DNA of 64,000 nt from Paenibacillus xylanexedens (GTDB taxonomy: Bacteria > Bacillota > Bacilli > Paenibacillales > Paenibacillaceae). The translations under genes and the position numbers were made by a program. Positions 34,460-43,221 of this stretch are shown here, piece by piece (positions within the stretch are counted from its first letter, which is position 1; every line of letters starts with the position of its first letter). The stretch spans positions 1 to 64,000 of the forward strand of contig NZ_CP018620.1 in the NCBI RefSeq assembly GCF_001908275.1. Direction: 5' to 3'. The notes under the pieces were generated by a model that saw only the letters and a program-made list of their open reading frames with translations, ran no database searches and was not told the DNA's origin.

Positions 34460-35000
34460 AACCTTTTTTTCTCCTCCTTGGGCGTTCATAACATTTGAAT
34501 TTTCTTTTTTAATAGGGTCGCTCGTATTCCTCATATATTGTTGCACCCCCTTTCCAGAGTTGTGAGCAAGTTAATATAAATGATGTCTGTGAGCATATCA
34601 CAGAAACTTGTAAACTAGTTTGTAAAGCAGAATCACACGTAAATAGAGTAGTTTCCTAATCCTACCTTACGTATTATACAATGGGTCTCTCGTGCCGTAA
34701 AGCAATTTTTTCTAAAAAATAGACAAGATTCTTCACGAGGTCATTCTTGGTAACAGGCCCAATGTTTTCGACTCTACACTTTAAACGCAGTAGATTTCAA
34801 AAAGTTGCGGATTGCACAAAAAAAGTTTTGATTTTTTTTATGTATAGGTCCAGTGCGGGTATTGAAGCCATTCAAAACCTTTTCAAATCATTGATACAGC
34901 AGTGAATTTGGAATGGTGATCTCTGGTTTGTCTGTGCTACCAACGTTTATTTATACCCGCAACTTCAACCTATGAAGCGACAAAATTCACAAAAAATAAA
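34460..35000. other. Long leader and upstream region of the S-layer gene
   Basis: No gene is supported in this AT-rich stretch. It carries the ribosome site (34471-34477), a sigma-A type promoter at 34673-34701 giving a leader of about 200 bases, and T- and A-tracts around 34815-34840 that may act as upstream elements or a second promoter. Long untranslated leaders are usual for S-layer mRNAs. Confidence 0.6.
34673..34701 (-). promoter_or_regulatory. Sigma-A type promoter for the S-layer gene
   Basis: On the minus strand TTTACG (34701-34696), 17 bases, then TATAAT (34678-34673): a perfect -10, four of six at the -35 and ideal spacing. Confidence 0.55.
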
Positions 35001-35030
35001 ATAAAAAAGCACCCCTATTGGGATGCTTTT
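35001..35030 (-). terminator. Intrinsic terminator after the 35053-35394 gene
   Basis: On the minus strand AAAAGCATCCC pairs with GGGGTGCTTTT and runs into TTTTATTTTATTT. Confidence 0.88.
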
Positions 35031-35052
35031 CCTGCATTTCTGGAAATATAAG

Positions 35053-35394
35053 TTATTTAATCTTCATCGCGAGTTCAATAATTTGAGCACGCATATTGGG
35101 ATCACTATTCAATCTCAGATACATATCGTCAATTGGTTGTCTGTTCTCACGGTACGTTTTCTCATGCTTCATCGTTGTGTGAGACCATTCAATCAACTCA
35201 TTCTCAGCCAGAACCAGATTGTTATACGCATCATGGAAGCCAGTGGACTGTACAAGCCCTTCCATAACTTCCTGAGAGATCTCCTGAGTCTTGCGTGTAT
35301 CTTCCAACTTTTTCTCCAGAATGACTGCCTGCTTCTCAAACTGTGTCTTTGCCTTCATGTAGCCCAGCTGGGCTTTCGAATAAATCGGTTTCAT
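35053..35394 (-). CDS. Small charged helical cytoplasmic protein, function unknown
   Basis: A 113-residue protein with no signal peptide or membrane helix, predicted almost wholly alpha-helical and rich in Lys and Glu (KAKTQFEKQAVILEKKLEDTR near the start, AENELIEWSHTTMKHEKTYRE in the middle). It is a single-gene unit with a strong terminator, placed between the S-layer gene and a second SLH gene. I do not recognise the family. The coiled-coil character would fit a protein-protein adaptor, but that is only a description. Confidence 0.78.
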   Translation of the reverse strand: MKPIYSKAQLGYMKAKTQFEKQAVILEKKLEDTRKTQEISQEVMEGLVQSTGFHDAYNNLVLAENELIEWSHTTMKHEKTYRENRQPIDDMYLRLNSDPNMRAQIIELAMKIK

Positions 35395-35533
35395 TAGCTA
35401 ACTTCACCCTCTAGATCATTGTGTATTTACCGTTATTGTATCTTAAACTCTAGCAAATTACAAAAATAGTTATTGGTAAAAATTCTGTTTCTTCTATTAT
35501 AAAAGTACTCTATGTCAATTCATTGACAGCCAT

Positions 35534-35575
35534 GAAAAGGACCTGCCCCTTTAGAGTAAGGGACAGGTCCTTCCT
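35534..35575 (-). terminator. Intrinsic terminator after the 35601-39560 SLH gene
   Basis: On the minus strand AAGGACCTGTCCCTT pairs with AAGGGGCAGGTCCTT (one mismatch) and exits into TTTCATGG. Confidence 0.85.
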
Positions 35576-35600
35576 AAATTGATTCGATGTATCAAATGAA

Positions 35601-38600
35601 TTAACTCAAGGTTTTAGGGAATAGACCTGTACTTTTCTTAAGCAGCTCTACAGCAATTTTAGCTGCTTCAGCACGAGTCATATTGCCTTTTGGATTGAAT
35701 TGGAATTGTGCTTTCTTAGATCCAGCTACTGTAACCGGACTTCCATCCATAATTTTGGCTTTGGTTACGGCTTGTATAGCTGGTCGTGCATAATATTCGA
35801 TTGAACCAGAATCCAAAAATGACTTACCTAATGCTTGCGACAGTTTGTCGTCATTAGCAGCCAGTTTAGCATTCATGGCACGGGCAATCATTACCGCCGC
35901 ATCTTCTCTTGATATTGGTAACTGCGGCTGGAAGAAGCCGTCACTGCGTCCCGTAATGATACCTACACGTGCTGCAGTTTCAATAGCTTCATAGTTCCAA
36001 ATCTCCGCTCCCGTACCTTTTCCTACATCACTGAAGGTCTGCTGTGTTGGCGTCGTAATTGGAATATTCATGCCTTTTACCAGCAACGTTGCGAACTCAC
36101 CACGAGTTATACGATCATCTGCACCAAACGAATTACTCTTCAATGGCTTCATCAGACCTTTGGCATACATGGCATTAAGGTAGTTTCTTGCCCAAGGGTG
36201 ATTAGTAATGTCCGCATAGCTTTTGCTCTGTTTCATTACTTTGTAATATCCAAATTCATCGAATGGGACTGTAATGGTATGTTTCTTCGTATCCACCTTG
36301 CCGCCAATTGGAACCCATGTCCCTGTTTTGGTTTTATCGGAAAGACGGAATACCGTAATTGTAGCACCAACATCATCCACAATAGACGGATCATAGTTCA
36401 AAATTAATGATCCTCGACTAGACGGTGTGAGAATACGCTCAGAAGCGAATGTAGAGAAGATCCCTTCCATACTGTAAGGAGTGAGACCATCCGTACCTGG
36501 TTTATAGCTGCTATCACTTTTGCTACCCAGTTCACCGACTCCACCATTAATCCAGTAAATATCTGAGATTAAGGTAAAGTCACCTGTGTCCAATGAAGAT
36601 GCGAAATTCCCTGAGACAGCAAGCGGTATTTCAATTTTCGGCTTATTCTCTCCACCAATCTCGGTGTCATAACCATAATCATTGATCTTCTCTACAATCC
36701 CTTTTTTCGGTTCCGCAATACCAAACAACAGTTTGTTATTTGGATAAAACTTTGTTACACCGATTGAGTTTTGAGATTGTAACACAGTTCCTTTCGGGAA
36801 AGACAACTGCAAGTTTTTATTAAACGCCGTATATTTATTGGCAACCTTCGGAGCCATATACTCCGAATTTGTCGTTACTGCACTTGTATAGTAAATAGAA
36901 ATCGTATCATTAATTTTCCCGCCTGGACGGGTAATTTCAATCTTCACTTTATTCTCTTTATCCGCCTTAAGATCTACATAATCAAGCACAAAACGATTGT
37001 TTAAGTCTGTACGTTTCTCAGCGATGTCTTTACCAATCTTCACTTGAGTTGCGCCTTCTGCTTCAATATCGAAGCGGACAAAGTTTTTATTAACAACGAT
37101 CTGATCACCCACTGTAGGCTGTGGAGCTAATATCCGATAAGATGCAGGCTCACGCACGATCTCGATTCTTTGAATAGAACGAGCCCCTGTGCTGTTAATT
37201 AACTCAAGTGTATACACTTGTGTACCAGGCGCATCAAATTTCAAGCCGCGAATCCGGCCAATAAATGCATCTTGATTACCCGCAAAGTCTGACCCTGTAT
37301 AATCAGCCGTATTGCCAGTATCTTTACTCTGAAGCACATTATCACTATTCAATGTTTGGCTGAAAATGACTTTTGATCCAAAGCTCAGATTTACATTCTG
37401 GGCCCCAGCACCTCTGAATACCAAGTCAAACTCTTTTTCACTCGTTACATATTTTTCATCTTTAAAGATAAAATCAGGAGTCACCGCAAAAATTCTGCTT
37501 AGCTTCTCTTGTGTGTAATTGCCAATTACCGAATTATCAAAAGACTCTCTGCTTGTTGGAATACGCGTTGGCATAAATGTAGATATGGTTGAATGATAAG
37601 TATCGATCACATTGATTTTCAGCAAGGTTGTAATTGTTTTGGGCCTTCCGCCCCCATCATCAACTACGGCACGAAGTTCAATCGTATTTTCTCCATAGTA
37701 TATTGGACCATTCCGCTTGATCGGTAAGCTGAATTTGAATTTTTGAGTTTTGGGAAACTCGATTACTGGAATAGGCGTTGGATGCTCAACATCTAAAGTA
37801 TCCCCCGTCACCAGTCCTGTGGCAGTCGTTGCAGTCAATTGACCATTCACAATCATCTCTGCTTTCAATGCAGTCAGATCTTTGAAGCCAAGCAATTCTC
37901 CCTCTACACTCACGTATTGCTTCCCTGCAGAGGAGTCGAACTCATAAGTTTCTCCTGTTTGCAAGCTTCCAACATAGATCGAACTGATCGTTGCATAGGT
38001 AACTTCAACGAATTTAGACAGCTCAGGCTCTGGAGTATCACTGAAGGAGAAGCGAAGTTGCTGCTTACCACTTGCAAGACCATTAATTTCATACACTTGT
38101 TGTTTATCAGTTAATCCTGAGACATCCGTAACTTCTGTCATATCCACCGTCTTAAGCCCTGATGGCAGATAAGCTCCTTTAAGAACAGGCCTTGGTATCT
38201 TATCAAGTGAGCTACTCGATTCTACGAGAATATACAGTTTATCCTCTTGTAGTGTCGCGCCGTTAAGCGGTACTTTGGACGTAATTGTAGATCCTGGTTT
38301 GAAGTTAGGCAGGTAGTACAGGTTCGTGATGTCTTGTGAACCAGGCGAGTATAAATAGCTGGTTGTATATTCTGCACTGAATGCGCCTTGAGCCACCCTT
38401 ACAGTAAGCGATTGATTCTTACCTGCAGTCAGGTTGTATACATCATTAGAAGTAAATGATACCATACGATATCTTACAGATCTTCCGTCAGGACCTGTAA
38501 TCAACTTCTCATCATTAGCACCAATATTAACGGTGTAGGGTTGTCCTTGAACTGTTACTACACCTTCATCAGCGAATTTACCACTGCCTTCAACATAAGG

Positions 38601-39560
38601 AATCAATACTTGTCCAGACAATGTTGCTGTGGTTTGATTTGGATCCGTAAATGTTGACTTTTCGTCCCTGCTCAGTACGGATTTAGTTTCAGTTCCAATC
38701 TTCACCTTAAGATCTACAAATGGTTTTGTTTTATCAAAATAATACACGATACGTTCTGTTTCAATACCGTTAGGCTGACCTTCAATTTTAAACTTCAGAA
38801 TGTTTTCCCCCGGCAACAACTTAATTTGTGATGCGAAGAAGCTGCCATCTGAAGTAACTGGTGGATCAATAGGTTCTGCACCATTAACCGAGAGCGAAAC
38901 CTGCGTTGCATTTTTAACCGTACCTTGGAAATCAACACGCTCTGTATCCACTACCGTCTCTGTTCCCTCATTCAAGTTGTAGCTTACACCACCGCCTGGA
39001 ACAGTTCGATCTGTATATAATACAAAGTTCTCAATATAAGGAGCCGGATCATACATCACATAGAAACTATCGGAGCTTTCTACAGAGCTGTTACCTTGTG
39101 TTCCGATAAACGTGATCTTGTTAAATCCTGAAAACAATGCAACATCATTTGCTGTAAATCGATTACTTCCACTATCCGTAATAGCTGTTGTTACTGTACG
39201 GGTCTCGTCCGGAGTCCATGTCTTAAGGGTTCCTTGTTCGACTAATTTCAACTGTTCAACTTTTACCTTCAGACTTGTCCCACTCACCATGGCGAATGTA
39301 CCTGTAATTGTCAGCGCTGAGGTAGGGCTCTTGTATACCTTATCACGGGTTAGGAAATTCGAGTTATCCTTACCTTGAGTAGAATCAAAAACAAGTGAGA
39401 GTCTGGAACTTTCTCGAATTGTTTGATCCGAGGGCGTGAAGTATGTGGAAAATGCGTCAGCTGCCGAAGCAACCGAACCACCGAATAGACCTTGTGGGAA
39501 CAATGAGAACACCATGGTGACCAACATGATCCAGACCAACGGCCGTTTCTTTTGTTGCAT
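35601..39560 (-). CDS. S-layer-homology surface protein with long beta-rich region (C-terminal SLH)
   Basis: A 1,319-residue secreted protein. The signal peptide (PLVWIMLVTMVFSLFPQGLFGGSVASAA) is followed by about 1,050 residues of mostly beta-strand, Ig-like modules without an enzymatic signature, for example NATQVSLSVNGAEPID and GATQVKIGKDIAEKR, which look like Big- or glucodextranase-B-type folds. Three SLH domains close it (about 1115-1315; HPWARNYLNAMYAKGLM, NYEAIETAARVGIITGRSDGFFQP, YYARPAIQAVTKAKIMDG). An AGAGGAGAG ribosome site lies about nine bases upstream of ATG 39560. It is the first of three SLH genes downstream of the wall-polymer cluster and has its own terminator. The role is probably structural or adhesive at the cell surface. 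Confidence 0.9.
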   Translation of the reverse strand: MQQKKRPLVWIMLVTMVFSLFPQGLFGGSVASAADAFSTYFTPSDQTIRESSRLSLVFDSTQGKDNSNFLTRDKVYKSPTSALTITGTFAMVSGTSLKVKVEQLKLVEQGTLKTWTPDETRTVTTAITDSGSNRFTANDVALFSGFNKITFIGTQGNSSVESSDSFYVMYDPAPYIENFVLYTDRTVPGGGVSYNLNEGTETVVDTERVDFQGTVKNATQVSLSVNGAEPIDPPVTSDGSFFASQIKLLPGENILKFKIEGQPNGIETERIVYYFDKTKPFVDLKVKIGTETKSVLSRDEKSTFTDPNQTTATLSGQVLIPYVEGSGKFADEGVVTVQGQPYTVNIGANDEKLITGPDGRSVRYRMVSFTSNDVYNLTAGKNQSLTVRVAQGAFSAEYTTSYLYSPGSQDITNLYYLPNFKPGSTITSKVPLNGATLQEDKLYILVESSSSLDKIPRPVLKGAYLPSGLKTVDMTEVTDVSGLTDKQQVYEINGLASGKQQLRFSFSDTPEPELSKFVEVTYATISSIYVGSLQTGETYEFDSSAGKQYVSVEGELLGFKDLTALKAEMIVNGQLTATTATGLVTGDTLDVEHPTPIPVIEFPKTQKFKFSLPIKRNGPIYYGENTIELRAVVDDGGGRPKTITTLLKINVIDTYHSTISTFMPTRIPTSRESFDNSVIGNYTQEKLSRIFAVTPDFIFKDEKYVTSEKEFDLVFRGAGAQNVNLSFGSKVIFSQTLNSDNVLQSKDTGNTADYTGSDFAGNQDAFIGRIRGLKFDAPGTQVYTLELINSTGARSIQRIEIVREPASYRILAPQPTVGDQIVVNKNFVRFDIEAEGATQVKIGKDIAEKRTDLNNRFVLDYVDLKADKENKVKIEITRPGGKINDTISIYYTSAVTTNSEYMAPKVANKYTAFNKNLQLSFPKGTVLQSQNSIGVTKFYPNNKLLFGIAEPKKGIVEKINDYGYDTEIGGENKPKIEIPLAVSGNFASSLDTGDFTLISDIYWINGGVGELGSKSDSSYKPGTDGLTPYSMEGIFSTFASERILTPSSRGSLILNYDPSIVDDVGATITVFRLSDKTKTGTWVPIGGKVDTKKHTITVPFDEFGYYKVMKQSKSYADITNHPWARNYLNAMYAKGLMKPLKSNSFGADDRITRGEFATLLVKGMNIPITTPTQQTFSDVGKGTGAEIWNYEAIETAARVGIITGRSDGFFQPQLPISREDAAVMIARAMNAKLAANDDKLSQALGKSFLDSGSIEYYARPAIQAVTKAKIMDGSPVTVAGSKKAQFQFNPKGNMTRAEAAKIAVELLKKSTGLFPKTLS

Positions 39561-39646
39561 TAAATATCATCTCTCCTCTTTTAAGTCAGTTACCTTTATA
39601 TATCGGCAAAAAGATCCAATTATTTAGTAAAAATCTCAAAATAAAC

Positions 39647-39675
39647 AAAAAACCTTATCCACAAGGGATAAGGTT
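39647..39675 (-). terminator. Intrinsic terminator after tagO
   Basis: On the minus strand AACCTTATCC pairs with GGATAAGGTT and runs into TTTTTTG. Confidence 0.88.
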
Positions 39676-39724
39676 GGGTCTGGAATAATATTCAAGAATA
39701 GCTGTAACCATTACATTTATCTAT

Positions 39725-40852
39725 TTATGATTTCGAACGGGTCTCCGGATTCAGCTTGACGCGCATGCGCATCAGGAAGTTAATAACCGGTCTTCTCGTT
39801 TTGCTAACAAGTCCGATAACTTCTGCTCCCACCTGGAGGAAGAACATCATGATACAGATGACCACGAATGTTACCCAGTTCGCTTCAAACATGGCAGCGG
39901 AAGATTGGATAATCGCCAGAACTCCGAAGAATGCGGCAATTCCATAAATGATCAGTACCGTCTGACGGTGACTGAATCCAAGTTCACGCAAGCAGTGATG
40001 CAGGTGACCTTTATCCGGTGCGAAAATCGGTTTCCGCTGTACTGCACGACGGATAATCGCGAAGAAGGTATCCGAGAGCGGCACACCGATAATGATCAGC
40101 GGGGTAATAAAGGACACGATAGCAATTTGTTTGAATCCGAGCATAGAGAGCATCGCCAGAGAGAAACCAAGGAATAGCGATCCGGTATCTCCCATGAAGA
40201 TCTTGGCTGGGTGGAAGTTGAAAAACAGGAATCCAATGATGCTACCCAACAACACAAGGCACATCAAAGCGATCATCATGTTACCCATCAGGAAGGACAT
40301 TACGGCAATGGTACCAATTGCAATACCAGATACACCAGCTGCCAGACCATCCAGACCATCAATCAGGTTAATCGCATTGGTTACACCAACGATCCATAAG
40401 ATCGTCAGCGGAATGGATACCCAAGCTTCGAGTGAAGAATAGGAATCCTGAAAAGGAATGTTAACGAAATCTACCCGGATATTAAATCCGAATACAACGA
40501 CAGAAGCAGCAACGATCTGACCAAGCAACTTCACTTTGGCCGACAGTTCAAACCGATCATCGAGTGCTCCGATCAGCACGATAATTGTTCCACCAATCAG
40601 AAACGCGCTAACAAAACTCATGTCCCGAGTTGTGAACCATGCCGATACAAAAGGAAGCAATGCAGCAACTGTAATAATAAAGGCCAGGAATATCCCCAGA
40701 CCACCAAGACGTGGCATGATCCGTGTGTGTACTTTACGTGCATTCGGCGTATCCATTGCGCCAATGCGGACTGCGAACTTTTTGACAAGTGGTGTCAGGG
40801 CAAGAGCCAGTCCCATTGACACGATAAATCCAATGATAAAGATCGCTACCAT
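39725..40852 (-). CDS. tagO: Undecaprenyl-phosphate GlcNAc-1-phosphate transferase (MraY/WecA/TagO family)
   Basis: This integral membrane enzyme transfers GlcNAc-1-phosphate from UDP-GlcNAc to undecaprenyl phosphate, the first step of wall teichoic acid or secondary wall polymer synthesis. The 375-residue protein has about ten membrane helices. It also carries the MraY-superfamily motifs: PNARKVH near the N-terminus, NAINLIDGLDGLAAG, the metal-binding MGDTGSLFLG and the loop HLHHCLRELGFSH typical of the WecA/TagO branch. A GGGGGT ribosome site precedes ATG 40852 by ten bases, and a TATAAT lies just upstream of it. With TagA and CsaB next door it likely starts synthesis of the polymer that holds the S-layer. 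Confidence 0.94.
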   Translation of the reverse strand: MVAIFIIGFIVSMGLALALTPLVKKFAVRIGAMDTPNARKVHTRIMPRLGGLGIFLAFIITVAALLPFVSAWFTTRDMSFVSAFLIGGTIIVLIGALDDRFELSAKVKLLGQIVAASVVVFGFNIRVDFVNIPFQDSYSSLEAWVSIPLTILWIVGVTNAINLIDGLDGLAAGVSGIAIGTIAVMSFLMGNMMIALMCLVLLGSIIGFLFFNFHPAKIFMGDTGSLFLGFSLAMLSMLGFKQIAIVSFITPLIIIGVPLSDTFFAIIRRAVQRKPIFAPDKGHLHHCLRELGFSHRQTVLIIYGIAAFFGVLAIIQSSAAMFEANWVTFVVICIMMFFLQVGAEVIGLVSKTRRPVINFLMRMRVKLNPETRSKS

Positions 40853-40967
40853 TTGAACATTCGACCCCCAATTATAATACCTGTACGAAATTATAAATCC
40901 CCTGATCTCTTTTTATTTATAAAAAATTATTTGTTAGTCACTTTTGATGAAAAATGCAATTTGCACC

Positions 40968-41127
40968 AGAACGGAGAGGGCAGAAATAACCTGTAGAAGC
41001 GAAGCGTTCGCCTACAAGCTTTCTGAAAGAAAGCTACATCGTAAGCATATGCTATTCGCGGGATTTCAACCTTGCAAAGGCGGATAAAAGAAATCCAGAG
41101 ATAACAGCGATCAAAAGGTTATTCTGA
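40968..41127 (-). repeat. Dispersed hairpin repeat, copy 1 (minus orientation, with nested insertion)
   Basis: Read on the minus strand it has the family landmarks CAGAATAACC, GATCGCTGTTATC, GGATTTC pairing with GAAATCC, then GGCGAACGCTTCGCTTCTAC and AGGTTATTTCTGCCCTCT. A palindromic segment with CTACATCGTAAGCAT is inserted between the hairpin and the GGCGAACG block. Confidence 0.75.
41016..41048 (+). repeat. Small palindrome repeat with CTACATCGTAAGCAT tail (nested copy)
   Basis: AGCTTTCT and AGAAAGCT flank GAA, followed by ACATCGTAAGCAT. The same tail follows different palindromes at 61936-62010 in the atpA-atpG gap. Confidence 0.65.
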
Positions 41128-41270
41128 CATCGAAGTGGCCGTATGCAACAACTTCCGTTTTTCATGGAGTGGCACACATGTAATCCGGAATGAATTATAC
41201 GCTCATCACACACGAAAAGCCATCCTCAATTTCTAGCAAAAACACGCATTTATCTCGCAATTACCTGTTT

Positions 41271-42032
41271 TTAACGGGCTTTCGTCACGTTTTCTTTGTC
41301 ACGCATCACCTTAACAGCGAATTTCGGAAGCGCAAGCATCCGGCCAGCCCGGCTTGGTTCACGCAATAAGCGATAGAACCACTCCAGTCTTAACTTTTGA
41401 AACAGCATAGGCGCACGTTTGGTTTTGCCTGAAATCACATCAAAGCTGCCGCCAACGCCCATGGTTACGGGAACCTGTAACGCATTTTTGTGCTTATGAA
41501 TCCACGGTTCTTGTGTGTCGGCCCCACGTGCTACAAACAACAGATCAGGTGCCGCTTCCCGAATGGAAGCGATGACCTGTTCATCCTCAGCCGGACCAAA
41601 ATAACCGTCGCGATAACCCAGAATTCGAATCGCCGGATATTGCTGTTGTAACCGAACTGCCGTTTCTTGAATCACCTCAGGGGTGGAACCCAGCAGATAT
41701 ACGCCCCATCGATAGTTTTCTCCAACACGCAGCAATTCATGTAAAAGCTCAAAACCCGGCACTCGCTCAGCTACAGGATCTCCACAATAGTTTGCAGCCC
41801 ATACGACACCTGTTCCATCAGGAACAATCAATTCCGCAGCTTGCATAACTTCCATAATTGCGGGATTTTCCAATGCGGCCATAACCATAATGGGATTGGC
41901 TGTAATGACCTGATGTGGTGCCTGCTTGGACAGCACAGCTTCCTGAAGAACCTTTACCGTTTCTTTCATCGTCAGTTTGGAAAAAGGAATGCCGTAGATC
42001 GAAACGGTAGGTATTGATCCGGTCTGACTCAT
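41271..42032 (-). CDS. tagA: WecG/TagA/CpsF family glycosyltransferase
   Basis: A 253-residue cytoplasmic, membrane-associated enzyme that adds the second sugar (N-acetylmannosamine in Bacillus) to undecaprenyl-PP-GlcNAc. Family signatures are TANPIMVMAALENP near residue 43, DGTGVVWAANYCGDPVAERVPG (about 72-93), WGVYLLGSTPEV, the conserved RGADTQEPWIHKH (aligned to the family's G-PkQE motif) and GVGGSFDVISGKTKRAP near residue 200. The length is normal. It starts seven bases past csaB and is probably the last gene of DUF5693-csaB-tagA. The exact donor sugar cannot be read from sequence. Confidence 0.93.
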   Translation of the reverse strand: MSQTGSIPTVSIYGIPFSKLTMKETVKVLQEAVLSKQAPHQVITANPIMVMAALENPAIMEVMQAAELIVPDGTGVVWAANYCGDPVAERVPGFELLHELLRVGENYRWGVYLLGSTPEVIQETAVRLQQQYPAIRILGYRDGYFGPAEDEQVIASIREAAPDLLFVARGADTQEPWIHKHKNALQVPVTMGVGGSFDVISGKTKRAPMLFQKLRLEWFYRLLREPSRAGRMLALPKFAVKVMRDKENVTKAR

Positions 42033-42039
42033 CTTTATC

Positions 42040-43221
42040 TCATCCTTTGCGGCCTAAATAGTTAATAATCTGCTGCGCAGGTACTCTGGCTTCCTGCTTC
42101 AGTTGGGTGATACCTTCTTCATGTTCCTTCAACCACTGTGAACGTTGATCCAGCAGTCCAACAACAGTCTTCGCGAGTTTGTCGCCATCGAGTGTATCCG
42201 TATTGCCTGCTGGTTCACTATCCAGGCGAAGCAGGAATTGATCAATTTTGGGATCATACGAGATGCCCACCGGAGGCACATATTGCGAAGCTGCATAAAT
42301 CAGACTGTGCAGACGCATACCGATGACGAGATCACATTTGCTGACTTCCTCCAGCATAAGCTGAGGATCGGTCATATCTTCTGTGATGCTAATCTCGCTG
42401 CCTTTGCTGGTCACATCACCGAGCATTTCCATAAGGAATCGTGATGCCTGTTCATCAACCGGCAGATGAAATGGCAGAAAACGCAAGTGCACCGCTCTTT
42501 TGGAGCATAGCTTTTTCAATCCTGCTGCAATAGCCGTAAGTTCCTTTCGGTCTGACTCCCAGAAACGTACCGATACGCCGATCACAGGAAGCTTGGTATG
42601 TCCTCCAGTTGAAGGTTCCACTCGATTAGCCTGGTTAACAGCATCTGCTGAAGTAGCGCCTGCTACAGCTTTCGAATTTGTTTCAGGTAATGGCAAACCC
42701 ATTACGGGGTCGGGTACAACATGGATCTGATTCCACTGTAACCCAAGCCCACGCAGGTAATCTGCAGATTGTTCATCCCGTACGGATACATAGGTGCAGG
42801 CCTTAAAAACCGATTTGATCATCGGATTAAAAATTTTACGATTCACAGGACCAATCCCCTGTGCATAGATAAACGTTGGTTTTTTCAACCACTGGGCCAG
42901 TTTGATTACACCCAGATAATAAGGAATGGATTTCAGTCCAGTTGCATCCTGCAATAGACTTCCTCCGCCACTGATTAACCCATCGCTCTCCTTGAGTGCT
43001 TCACGGACTTCCTTCAATTTCATACGATGCACGGAGCGCACACCGTACATGGCGGTTGTCGACTCGGGATCACCCGAGAGAACAATAGGTTCAATGGTTA
43101 TGTTCGACCTTTGGCTTTCCTCTTCCAGCGCTGTCAAAATCGACTTTAGCACCGCTTCGTCTCCGCTATTGCGGAATCCGTAATACCCCGAGATGACTAA
43201 CTTTTGAGAAGTGGTGACCAT
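42040..43221 (-). CDS. csaB: Polysaccharide pyruvyl transferase CsaB
   Basis: CsaB adds pyruvate to the secondary cell-wall polymer; SLH domains bind only the pyruvylated form. The product of about 393 residues has GYYGFRNSGDEAVL at the N-terminus, SGGGSLLQDATG (about 85-96), FIYAQGIGPV and RLHSLIYAA near the C-terminus, all typical of the pyruvyl-transferase family. ATG 43221 is preferred: GGAAGGA precedes it by about 11 bases. Other in-frame starts at 43233 (ATG) and 43251 (GTG) exist. The gene overlaps the end of the DUF5693 gene by 25 bases, so the two are translationally coupled. It is a strong functional link between this cluster and the three SLH proteins downstream. Confidence 0.95.
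   Translation of the reverse strand: MVTTSQKLVISGYYGFRNSGDEAVLKSILTALEEESQRSNITIEPIVLSGDPESTTAMYGVRSVHRMKLKEVREALKESDGLISGGGSLLQDATGLKSIPYYLGVIKLAQWLKKPTFIYAQGIGPVNRKIFNPMIKSVFKACTYVSVRDEQSADYLRGLGLQWNQIHVVPDPVMGLPLPETNSKAVAGATSADAVNQANRVEPSTGGHTKLPVIGVSVRFWESDRKELTAIAAGLKKLCSKRAVHLRFLPFHLPVDEQASRFLMEMLGDVTSKGSEISITEDMTDPQLMLEEVSKCDLVIGMRLHSLIYAASQYVPPVGISYDPKIDQFLLRLDSEPAGNTDTLDGDKLAKTVVGLLDQRSQWLKEHEEGITQLKQEARVPAQQIINYLGRKG

Larger units (their letters stand above)
40853..41270. other. Gene-free stretch between tagA and tagO
   Basis: Occupied mostly by a dispersed hairpin repeat in reverse orientation (40968-41127) with a smaller palindromic repeat nested in it. The tagO promoter probably lies next to the start. 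No separate terminator for tagA was recognised. Confidence 0.6.
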
